Below, one piece after another: positions 7,018-13,696 of a stretch of DNA of 15,648 nucleotides (positions are counted from its first letter, which is position 1; each line of letters starts with the position of its first letter). Position numbers and translations under genes: made by a program. Origin of the DNA: Candidatus Atribacter hydrocarboniphilus (GTDB taxonomy: Bacteria > Atribacterota > Atribacteria > Atribacterales > Atribacteraceae); NCBI GenBank assembly GCA_003542295.1, contig DPKX01000183.1, forward strand, positions 1 through 15,648. The letters are read 5' to 3'. The notes beneath the pieces were generated by a model. The model did no database searches. It saw only the letters and a list, made by a program, of their open reading frames with translations, and was not told the origin of the DNA.

Positions 7018-8559
7018 ATGTTGCTTGTATATATATTAATAGGTATTGTGGTTGGAGTCGGGTTAGGATTTAAAGCTGGCATGTCTTTTAAGTTGAAACA
7101 GATGCAACAGAAAAAAGAAGATATGGAGCAAAAAATTCACGAAATGCTTCAAGATGCCAATCGTGAAGCCGAAACTATAAAAAAAGAGGCTTCACTAAGC
7201 TCTAAAGAACAGATTATTCGAGAAAAACAAGCCTTAGAAGAAGAAATGAGAAAGAAAAGGAAAGATTTACAGGGTTTTGAAGCTCGCTTATTGAGAAGAG
7301 AGGAAATGTTAGAAAGAAGAAATGAGCAGATCGAAAAAAGAGAAAGTTATCTTCAAAAAATTCATGAAGATGCAGAAAAAACTCTTAGAGAAGTTGAAGA
7401 GATGAAAGCAAAAGAAGTTGAAGAACTGGCTCGAATTGCCGGATTAACTATTGAAGATGCTCGTGATGAATTGTTGGATCGATTAGAAAAAACCCTGGCG
7501 TTTGAAACCGGCTTAAAAATAAAAGAAGCGGAAGAAAACGCGAAAAAAGAAGCGGAAAAAAACGCTCGTCATATCGTTGTTCAAGCAGTGCAGCGATACG
7601 CTGCTGAATACACGGCAGAAAACACTGTCTCTATGGTTAGTTTACCGAATGATGACATGAAAGGGCGCATAATCGGTCGAGAAGGAAGAAATATTCGGAC
7701 TTTTGAAATGATGACTGGAGTTGATCTCATTATCGACGATACTCCTGAAGCGGTTATCATTTCTTCCTTTGATCCTATCCGTCGAGAGATTGCTCGTATT
7801 GCTTTGGAAAAACTAATCTTAGATGGTCGTATTCACCCAGCGCGGATCGAAGAGCTGATTGAACGAGCAAAAACCCAGGTTGAAGAAAAAATAATTCAAG
7901 AGGGTGAGCAGGCTCTTTTTGACACCGGAATGAAGAATGTCAATTCTGATTTAGTAAAGCTTTTAGGAAAGCTTTACTATCGAACCAGCTACGGACAAAA
8001 TGTACTCCAACATTCTAAAGAAGTAACCCATTTCGCCGGGATTATGGCCTCTGAACTGGGAATAAATGTCAATCTTGCCAAAAGAGCTGGTCTGCTTCAT
8101 GATATTGGGAAGTCTCTGGATCATGAAATCGAAGGACCGCATGCCAAAATCGGAGCTGAATTAGCAGAACGTTATGGCGAAAAATGGGAAATCGTTCATG
8201 CCATAGAAGCACATCATAACGACATCGAACCACAAACCATTGAAGCTGTCCTGATTCAAGCTGCTGACGCCATATCGGCTTCACGACCAGGAGCTCGTCG
8301 GGAAAGCTTAGAAGCCTATATCAAAAGGTTGGAGCAATTGGAAAAAATATCTAATTCTTTTGATGGTGTTGAGAAATCCTATGCCATTCAGGCAGGTCGA
8401 GAAGTTCGAATTATTGTCAAACCCGAGAAAGTGGACGATGCTCTTTCGGCAAAGTTAGCTTACGATATCGTCAAGAAAATCGAAAAAGAGCTTGAATATC
8501 CAGGTCAAATTAAAGTTACTGTCATTCGTGAGACCCGAGCTGTAGAATATGCCAAGTAG
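7018..8559 (+). CDS. rny: Ribonuclease Y
   Basis: Membrane-anchored endoribonuclease that starts mRNA decay, 513 aa from the ATG chosen here (517 if the upstream GTG were used). Residues about 3-21 form a single N-terminal transmembrane helix. About 24-185 is a highly charged coiled coil. A KH RNA-binding domain follows, with [15 protein letters not shown] (about 216-230). The HD domain supplies the catalytic metal site with LLHDIGKS (H361, D362), EAHHND (about 398-403) and [14 protein letters not shown] (about 415-428). Length and domain order are those of the family. It has its own promoter and long leader. ymdB follows with only 12 bases between stop and start. The rny-ymdB-spoVS order is the one found in Bacillus. 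Confidence 0.97.
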   Translation: MLLVYILIGIVVGVGLGFKAGMSFKLKQMQQKKEDMEQKIHEMLQDANREAETIKKEASLSSKEQIIREKQALEEEMRKKRKDLQGFEARLLRREEMLERRNEQIEKRESYLQKIHEDAEKTLREVEEMKAKEVEELARIAGLTIEDARDELLDRLEKTLAFETGLKIKEAEENAKKEAEKNARHIVVQAVQRYAAEYTAENTVSMVSLPNDDMKGRIIGREGRNIRTFEMMTGVDLIIDDTPEAVIISSFDPIRREIARIALEKLILDGRIHPARIEELIERAKTQVEEKIIQEGEQALFDTGMKNVNSDLVKLLGKLYYRTSYGQNVLQHSKEVTHFAGIMASELGINVNLAKRAGLLHDIGKSLDHEIEGPHAKIGAELAERYGEKWEIVHAIEAHHNDIEPQTIEAVLIQAADAISASRPGARRESLEAYIKRLEQLEKISNSFDGVEKSYAIQAGREVRIIVKPEKVDDALSAKLAYDIVKKIEKELEYPGQIKVTVIRETRAVEYAK

Positions 8560-8563
8560 GAGG
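8558..8563 (+). promoter_or_regulatory. Ribosome binding site of ymdB fused to the rny stop
   Basis: A perfect AGGAGG overlaps the TAG stop of rny (TAGGAGG) and sits 8 bases before the TTG start at 8572. This supports the TTG start and coupled translation. Confidence 0.8.
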
Positions 8564-8571
8564 AAAGCACT

Positions 8572-9345
8572 TTGAGATTTCTCATCATAGGAGATGTTAT
8601 CGGAAAACCGGGTCGAAAAATAGTTGGAGAAAAAATTAAAGCTATTAGAAAGTCTCAGAATATCGATGCTGTAATCGTTAATGGTGAAAATTCAGCCGGA
8701 GGGCTGGGAATCACCCCCGAAACAACCGAGGAATTACTTGGATTTGGAATAGACGTAATTACCACTGGTAACCACATCTGGGATAAAAAAGAGATCCTTC
8801 CTTATATTGATAGTCAATTTAGGTTGTTACGTCCTTTGAATTATCCACCTGGTGTTCCAGGAAATGGATCGGTTATTCTTAAAAATAATCAAAGAAAATG
8901 GGCAGTCCTCAATCTAAGCGGTCGGGTTTTTATGTCACCACTGGATTGTCCTTTCCAAGCCCTTGATAAAGAATTAGAAATAATAAAAAAAGAAACCAAT
9001 ATTATTCTGGTTGATTTTCATGCTGAGGCAACTTCAGAAAAAATTGCTTTTGGATGGTATTGTGACGGCCGGGTTTCTTGTGTCGTTGGAACACATACCC
9101 ATGTAGTTACTGCCGATGAGAAAATATTACCCAGTGGAACCGCTTATATCACTGACATCGGTATGACTGGAGCTCATCATTCGGTAATCGGTATTGAAAC
9201 CAAGCAAATATTAAGTCGTTTTTTGACCCAAATACCAGTTCGGTATACTGTTGCCAAAGAGAATATAATTCTGAACGGTGTAATTGTAGAAGTTGATGAT
9301 CAAACTGGGAAATCGGTTTCCATCACACGATTTAGTTTGAGTTGA
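8572..9345 (+). CDS. ymdB: YmdB-type metallophosphoesterase (2',3'-cyclic nucleotide phosphodiesterase)
   Basis: TIGR00282-type metallophosphatase, 257 aa, TTG start. The B. subtilis homologue hydrolyses 2',3'-cAMP and 2',3'-cGMP and influences biofilm and motility gene expression. The dinuclear metal site can be read from the sequence: GDVIGKPGR (D8), VNGENSAGG (E39, N40), TTGNHIWD (N67), VDFHAEATSEK (H150) and VGTHTHV (H175, H177), followed by TDIGMTGAHHSVIG. Length is typical. It follows rny by 12 bases and precedes spoVS by 46 bases. No signal peptide is seen; it should be cytoplasmic. The link to RNase Y is probably turnover of RNA breakdown products, which is inference. Confidence 0.94.
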   Translation: MRFLIIGDVIGKPGRKIVGEKIKAIRKSQNIDAVIVNGENSAGGLGITPETTEELLGFGIDVITTGNHIWDKKEILPYIDSQFRLLRPLNYPPGVPGNGSVILKNNQRKWAVLNLSGRVFMSPLDCPFQALDKELEIIKKETNIILVDFHAEATSEKIAFGWYCDGRVSCVVGTHTHVVTADEKILPSGTAYITDIGMTGAHHSVIGIETKQILSRFLTQIPVRYTVAKENIILNGVIVEVDDQTGKSVSITRFSLS

Positions 9346-9374
9346 AGCGTATTTTATTTTATTCTGACTTCAAC
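9341..9374 (+). promoter_or_regulatory. Inverted repeat between ymdB and spoVS, with a weak promoter-like match
   Basis: GTTGAAG (9341-9347) and CTTCAAC (9368-9374) are perfect 7-bp arms around a 20-base T-rich centre. The left arm contains the ymdB stop and the right arm touches the spoVS ribosome site AAGGAGG (9375-9381). TTGAGT (9337-9342) with a 17-base spacer and TATTCT (9360-9365) is a weak promoter match in the same place. It could be an operator or an RNA hairpin limiting spoVS translation, or chance. Confidence 0.3.
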
Positions 9375-9391
9375 AAGGAGGATATTCAGAG

Positions 9392-9658
9392 GTGGATGTA
9401 CTGAAGGTTTCTTCAAAATCGAATCCAAATTCAGTTGCAGGAGCTCTTTCTGGAGTCATTCGAGAAAAACAAATAGTTGAAATACAAGCAGTAGGGGCTG
9501 GCGCTGTCAATCAAGCAATTAAAGCCATCTCTATTGCTCGTGGATTTCTTGCTCCCAATGGAATTGATTTGGTGTGTATTCCAGCCTTCACCGACATCAG
9601 CATAGACGGTGAGGAAAGAACTGCTATTAAATTAATTATAAAACCTTGGAATAAGTAA
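9392..9658 (+). CDS. spoVS: Stage V sporulation protein S (SpoVS)
   Basis: Small Alba-like protein, 88 aa, very strongly conserved: KVSSKSNPNSVAGALSGVIR (5-24), a VEIQAVGAGAVNQAIKA block, IARGFLAPNGIDLVCIPAF and IDGEERTAIKLII are nearly the Bacillus sequence. In B. subtilis it affects septation and late sporulation; the biochemical role is unknown, with nucleic acid binding suspected from the fold. GTG start at 9392 with AAGGAGG at 9375-9381, a 10-base spacer. Homologues occur in many bacteria that do not form spores, so this gene alone does not show sporulation. It is the last gene before a strong hairpin and completes the rny-ymdB-spoVS set. Confidence 0.96.
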   Translation: MDVLKVSSKSNPNSVAGALSGVIREKQIVEIQAVGAGAVNQAIKAISIARGFLAPNGIDLVCIPAFTDISIDGEERTAIKLIIKPWNK

Positions 9659-9668
9659 ATCTTATTTT

Positions 9669-9721
9669 AATAATAAAGCCTGTACCAAAGATAAAATGTA
9701 TTGTGTACAGGCTTTATTATT
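9669..9721 (+). terminator. Hairpin terminator or attenuator between spoVS and miaB
   Basis: Perfect 17-bp stem (9669-9685 with 9705-9721) including the core AAAGCCTGTAC/GTACAGGCTTT, loop of 19 bases. The descending arm ends in a T-rich but interrupted tract (CTTTATTATT). It lies 10 bases after the spoVS stop and 26 bases before the miaB ATG. It most likely ends the rny unit; being so close to miaB it may also attenuate read-through. Confidence 0.75.
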
Positions 9722-9747
9722 TATCAAAATGAGTAGAAGGTTCAATT

Positions 9748-11076
9748 ATGACCAACAAGACTTTTTTTATCGAAACCTATGGATGTCAAATGAATAAAAG
9801 CCGCAGTGAACATATTGCCCAGGTTATGATTCAAAACGGATATCAACTGATCGAAGATAAAAAAAGAGCTGATATTTTATTGTTTAATACCTGTGCCGTA
9901 CGGGAACACGCTTCAGAAAAAGCCATTAGTAATATTCAAAAAACCATTAAAGACCTTTGTAAAACTTCTCGATATCCAATTATTGTAATTTTTGGTTGTT
10001 TAAGTCAATTCCTAAAAAACCGTCTCGTACAAAGAGTACCCGGAGCTCAAATAGTGATTGGAACTTCAAATATCGAACAAATTCCTCAATATCTTGAAGA
10101 ACATACCAGAAAAAAAAAGAAAATATTGGATTTCAACCTGCCATCATCTTCTCAGGTTTTTGACGAAAGCGGTTATCTCCGGAATTCTTCACATATATCT
10201 GCATATTTACCTATCACTTATGGCTGCGACAATTTTTGTAGCTATTGTGTGGTCCCTTATACCACCGGTCCCCAAAGAAGCAAACCATTACGAACCATCC
10301 TGACAGATATCGAGAAAATTATCCAAGATGGATACAAAGAAATCATCCTTTTAGGCCAAAATGTGAATAGTTATGGATTCGACTTCGACTTAAAAAATGG
10401 CTTTGAAGTTCTTTTACAAGCTATTGAACAAAATTTTCATAATTCATCGTTCTGGATTCGCTTTTTAACCTCTCACCCCAAAGATATGCGACCTTCCATT
10501 GTTGACATCGTAAAGAATTCGTCTTTAATGGCTCATTATTTCCATCTTCCTATTCAATCGGGATCAGATCGTATTTTGTCTGCTATGAATCGGGGTTATA
10601 CTCGAGATCATTACCTAAAATTAGCAATGTATATCCGACAAAACCTGCTTGATTCGGGAATCGGGACCGATATTATTGTTGGTTTTCCCGGTGAAACTGA
10701 AAGGGATTTTTTGGATACTCTTGGTATCGTTCAAGAAGTTCAGTTTGAACAAGCTTACACCTATGTTTATTCTTCCCGATCAGGAACTGCTGCTTATCAG
10801 CTTCCTGATCATCTTCCTTTAGCAGAAAAGAAAAAACGGCTTCAATTGCTTAATCAAACTCTTTCTGATATCCATCAAATAAAATTATCGACCTGGGTCG
10901 GTAAAAAAACAAAAATTATGATTGATCAAATAGAAGGAATGGATTGTTCAGGGAGAACGACTGATAACCAAAGAATCTATCTCCCTAATTCAAATTTTAT
11001 TCTTGGACAAGTTATCTCAGTCATCGTGATCAAGACTTTGAAAGGAAAGCTTTATGGAGAATTGGTTCTTTCCTGA
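9748..11076 (+). CDS. miaB: tRNA-2-methylthio-N6-(dimethylallyl)adenosine synthase MiaB
   Basis: Radical SAM methylthiotransferase, 442 aa, acting on i6A37 of tRNA after MiaA. The UPF0004 domain has ETYGCQMN (C13), FNTCAVREHASEKA (C49) and FGCLSQ (C84). The radical SAM triad is CDNFCSYC (C160, C164, C167). VGFPGETERDF and a C-terminal TRAM domain (about 375-440) follow. YGCQMN and NTCAVRE point to MiaB and not RimO or MtaB, and miaA follows directly. Two normally firm signatures differ: MNxxDSE is MNKSRSE, and the stretch after the triad is VVPYTTGPQRSKP instead of IVPYxRGRExSR. AGAAGG (9735-9740) lies 7 bases before the ATG. The miaA start lies inside its last 23 bases. Confidence 0.9.
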   Translation: MTNKTFFIETYGCQMNKSRSEHIAQVMIQNGYQLIEDKKRADILLFNTCAVREHASEKAISNIQKTIKDLCKTSRYPIIVIFGCLSQFLKNRLVQRVPGAQIVIGTSNIEQIPQYLEEHTRKKKKILDFNLPSSSQVFDESGYLRNSSHISAYLPITYGCDNFCSYCVVPYTTGPQRSKPLRTILTDIEKIIQDGYKEIILLGQNVNSYGFDFDLKNGFEVLLQAIEQNFHNSSFWIRFLTSHPKDMRPSIVDIVKNSSLMAHYFHLPIQSGSDRILSAMNRGYTRDHYLKLAMYIRQNLLDSGIGTDIIVGFPGETERDFLDTLGIVQEVQFEQAYTYVYSSRSGTAAYQLPDHLPLAEKKKRLQLLNQTLSDIHQIKLSTWVGKKTKIMIDQIEGMDCSGRTTDNQRIYLPNSNFILGQVISVIVIKTLKGKLYGELVLS

Positions 11077-12025
11077 CGCTTCGCGTCCCATACCAATCCT
11101 TTGTTTGGTTGGCCCAACCGCCAGTGGAAAAACCGATCTTTCCATTCTTCTTGCTCAGAAATTAGAGAAGGTGGAATTGATTTATGCTGATTCTATGGCT
11201 ATTTATAAATATTTAAGCATTGGCACTGCAAAACCTACAATAGAGCAGAGACGTCTAATTCCCCATCATCTCATTGATATCCTTGAGCCAGATCAAATTT
11301 GGAGTTCCTTTCGTTTTCGCACCGAGGCTTTCCGCTGTATTCGGGAATGTTTAGAAAGACATTCTCGTCCAATTATCATTGGTGGTACTGGTTTTTACTT
11401 AAAAAGTTTATATGAGCCTTCATTTCCCCAAGGAAGTCCTTCTCATCCCCGGTTGCGAATCATTTTTGAAGGGTATTCCAACCCTCAGCTTTTTGCTCGT
11501 CTCGCAGCCATTGATTCTCCCCGTGCTTTCCAAATTGGTAAAAATGATCGGAAACGTTTGATTCGTGCTTTAGAAATTTACCATCAAACTGGTAAGCCTC
11601 CAACTTTCTTCAAAAAATTTCCATCTAAAACCAAAAGCCCTTTTCAATTTATTTTATTCGGCCTTGATCACAAGAGAGTAGATCTCAAAAGTAGAATTAC
11701 TGAAAGAACTCAGCATATGATAAAAGAGGGGCTTATCCAAGAAGTCCAAGACATTTTATCAAAAGGTTTTTCACCAAATGTTCCTGCTTTAAAAAATTTT
11801 ACCTATACACCGATAGTACAATACCTTCAGGGTCATTTAACGGTTCAACAAATGGAAAAACAAATTACCTTAGGAACTTTTCAATATTTAAAAAGACAAT
11901 TGACTTGGTTTCGTAAATCTCCAATTCGATGGATTTCTACTGAGGGAAAAAATCTCGATATAATAAGTGATGAAATTATTCATACTTTTTTATCCTATTT
12001 TAAAGGAGGTCAATCAAATGAATGA
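11054..12025 (+). CDS. miaA: tRNA dimethylallyltransferase MiaA
   Basis: Transfers a dimethylallyl group to N6 of A37 in tRNAs reading UNN codons, giving the substrate of MiaB; 323 aa. P-loop GPTASGKT is at 20-27, the catalytic-Asp region YADSMAIYKYLSIGTAKP at about 44-61 (D46), then HHLIDILEP and GGTGFYLKSL. NDRKRLIRALEIYHQTGKP (about 164-182) and RQLTWFR (281-287) complete the family pattern. Departures: the usual GYKE segment near residue 250 is NFTYTPIVQYL, and the TRQYAKRQ motif is TFQYLKRQ, so a conserved Arg is lost. The gene starts 23 bp inside miaB with AAAGGAAAG just ahead. It looks intact and in frame, so probably functional but diverged. Confidence 0.92.
   Translation: MENWFFPDASRPIPILCLVGPTASGKTDLSILLAQKLEKVELIYADSMAIYKYLSIGTAKPTIEQRRLIPHHLIDILEPDQIWSSFRFRTEAFRCIRECLERHSRPIIIGGTGFYLKSLYEPSFPQGSPSHPRLRIIFEGYSNPQLFARLAAIDSPRAFQIGKNDRKRLIRALEIYHQTGKPPTFFKKFPSKTKSPFQFILFGLDHKRVDLKSRITERTQHMIKEGLIQEVQDILSKGFSPNVPALKNFTYTPIVQYLQGHLTVQQMEKQITLGTFQYLKRQLTWFRKSPIRWISTEGKNLDIISDEIIHTFLSYFKGGQSNE
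12002..12010 (+). promoter_or_regulatory. Ribosome binding site fixing the start of the DUF1844 gene
   Basis: AAAGGAGGT lies inside the end of miaA, 7 bases before ATG 12018. This makes the ATG at 12018 the start, not the in-frame ATG at 11967, which has no such site and would overlap miaA by 59 bp. Confidence 0.85.
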
Positions 12026-12326
12026 AAAGAACCAAGAAAAGATTCCGCCTCAAAAAATTTCTGATTTAGGGTATTACTTTTTAAATGTACTGCAGGCAAA
12101 AGCCTGGCAATATTTAGGGCTGTTGGTACATCCTGAAAACGGAGAAACTCTAATTGATTTGAAAGAAGCTCATCGTGCCATCGATCTCTTTGAACTGATC
12201 TTTGAAAACTTAAAGAATGATTTCACCCCATCAATCAAAAAAGAAATGGAAATGCATCTGACTAATTTACAACTCAATTACGTGGAGAAAGTAAAAAAAG
12301 AAGAGGAACAAAGCGAAAAGAAATAA
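12018..12326 (+). CDS. DUF1844 domain protein, function unknown
   Basis: Short cytoplasmic protein, 102 aa from the start chosen here. The core (about 18-85) fits DUF1844: AKAWQYLGLLVHPENGETL, then DLKEAHRAIDLFELI and a helical stretch with LTNLQLNYVEKV. The C-terminus is a charged Lys/Glu tail (EKVKKEEEQSEKK). No signal peptide, transmembrane segment or catalytic motif is visible; it appears mostly helical. Its start overlaps the miaA stop by 8 bp, so it is made together with MiaA. Function is unknown for the family. Position after miaA is where many bacteria have hfq, but no Sm motif is present. It is the last + gene before a converging minus-strand unit; the 56 bp between the stops show no clear terminator. 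Confidence 0.8.
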   Translation: MNEKNQEKIPPQKISDLGYYFLNVLQAKAWQYLGLLVHPENGETLIDLKEAHRAIDLFELIFENLKNDFTPSIKKEMEMHLTNLQLNYVEKVKKEEEQSEKK

Positions 12327-12382
12327 TTTTACATAATATACCTTATGGGAACCACTTCTCAAAAAATCATGCTAACTACTAT

Positions 12383-13696
12383 TCAACCAGTTTTGTAAGA
12401 TGAAAAACTCAATTGACGAATCCGTCCAGTGGCTTCTCGAGATATCGAACAACGGACTTCGACCATACCATCTTTTCGATATTCAATATTTTCAATATAG
12501 CCATGTTGGTATATCTCTTTTTCGATCTGAGGGAAATTTTGGTAGCTCACCGTAAGGTTAATACTTTCCCGATTACTTTTCAATATTTTACCAATCATCT
12601 CGATAAGTTTTTCAGTACCGATTTTTTTCTCGGCTGATATCATGACTACTGGATAATCATCAAAACAATCTCGCGATATAACCGGGACGGGCACAACCAT
12701 ATCAATTTTATTGAAAACGATGATTTTCGGCCGGCAGGATATGTCCATATTTTGCAAGATACGGCTAATCACCTTATGGTGTTCTGGGTAATTGGGATCA
12801 GAAGTATCTAATACCTCAAGAAGGCAGTCGGCATCGTTTATCTCGTCCAAAGTGGCTCGAAAGGCATCAATTAGTGTTTCTGGCATTTCCCGGATAAACC
12901 CTACTGTATCAGTAAAAACCACCGATCCAATCCCCGGCAAAAATGCCTTTCGAGCTGTGGGATCAAGTGTTGCAAATAATCGATCCTCAACATAGGCATG
13001 GGCATTGGTAAGACAATTTAAAAGCGTCGATTTTCCCGCATTGGTATAGCCAACAATGGCAACAATTGGTAGATTCTTTTTTATCCGAAGGCTCTTCTGG
13101 ACCTCACGGCGCCGGTTCACTTTAGCTAATTCTCTTTTAAGCTGGGCAATTTTTTGTTTAATACGTCTTCGTTCGGTTTCAATTTTTTGTTCTCCAGGTC
13201 CACGGGTACCAATTCCACCACCCAAGCGGGACATCTCGATTCCTTTTCCGGACAAGCGGCTTAATTCATACTGAAGCGAAGCTACTTCAACTTTAATTTT
13301 CCCTTCCGAAGAGCGAGCACGTGCAGCAAAAATTCGATGTATAAGAGCTATCTTAGTGTAAACTTTGGTATTAAAAGCCTTTTCGAGGTTTTTTTGTTGT
13401 GAGGGAGATATTTCGGTATCAATAATCACACCGCGAATATCAGGATTTTTCTGTAAATATACTTTGATTTCTTCAACCTTTCCCTTTCCCAGATAGTAAT
13501 GAGGAAAAGGATGAAGAATTTTCACATCCCAAATCTCAGCCAATTGAAATCCAGCACTACGAGAAATTGCCAATAATTCTAGACGAATACCATCCAGTCC
13601 TAAATTGGTTTGGTCGTTATGGCCACTGCAAACAATACCAAGGGTTTTAATGAGTAATTTTTGGTTACTCAGGACGATATCAACCTCCTCCTCCAT
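12383..13696 (-). CDS. hflX: Ribosome-associated GTPase HflX
   Basis: GTPase that splits or rescues stalled 70S ribosomes, 437 aa. The N-terminal HflX domain (about 15-205) contains YYLGKGKVEEI, DTEISPSQQKNLEK, the FAARARSSEGKIKVEVASLQ segment and the glycine-rich GGGIGTRGPGEQKIETERRR. The G domain has P-loop GYTNAGKST (216-224), FATLDPTAR (G2), DTVGFIRE (G3, 263-270) and NKID (G4, 329-332). A short C-terminal domain follows. The family's ViDRT segment before the IFA helix reads VYTKIALIHRIFA. The ATG at 13696 has no upstream ribosome site; instead GGAGGAGGAGG lies directly after it (13694-13684), so the exact start is uncertain. It overlaps the glycosyltransferase end by 17 bp, and so belongs to the proS unit. 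Confidence 0.94.
   Translation of the reverse strand: MEEEVDIVLSNQKLLIKTLGIVCSGHNDQTNLGLDGIRLELLAISRSAGFQLAEIWDVKILHPFPHYYLGKGKVEEIKVYLQKNPDIRGVIIDTEISPSQQKNLEKAFNTKVYTKIALIHRIFAARARSSEGKIKVEVASLQYELSRLSGKGIEMSRLGGGIGTRGPGEQKIETERRRIKQKIAQLKRELAKVNRRREVQKSLRIKKNLPIVAIVGYTNAGKSTLLNCLTNAHAYVEDRLFATLDPTARKAFLPGIGSVVFTDTVGFIREMPETLIDAFRATLDEINDADCLLEVLDTSDPNYPEHHKVISRILQNMDISCRPKIIVFNKIDMVVPVPVISRDCFDDYPVVMISAEKKIGTEKLIEMIGKILKSNRESINLTVSYQNFPQIEKEIYQHGYIENIEYRKDGMVEVRCSISREATGRIRQLSFSSYKTG

Noticed and set aside
8069..8284. Minus-strand open frame opposite the rny HD domain
   Set aside because: No family resemblance or start signal; it lies opposite the conserved catalytic domain of RNase Y.
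9748..11076. miaB as MtaB or a second RimO
   Set aside because: YGCQMN and NTCAVRE are MiaB features, and miaA overlaps it; the altered motifs alone do not move it to another subfamily.
12018..12326. The small gene after miaA as Hfq
   Set aside because: Position fits the miaA-hfq order, but the protein lacks the Sm1/Sm2 motifs and the YKHA-type segment, and matches DUF1844 instead.
12327..12382. Bidirectional terminator between the DUF1844 gene and hflX
   Set aside because: I found only 4-bp partial stems and no GC-rich hairpin with a T tract in these 56 bases.
12413..13274. Plus-strand open frames opposite hflX
   Set aside because: They have no ribosome sites or recognisable domains and lie opposite a strongly conserved GTPase frame; they are by-products of its codon pattern.
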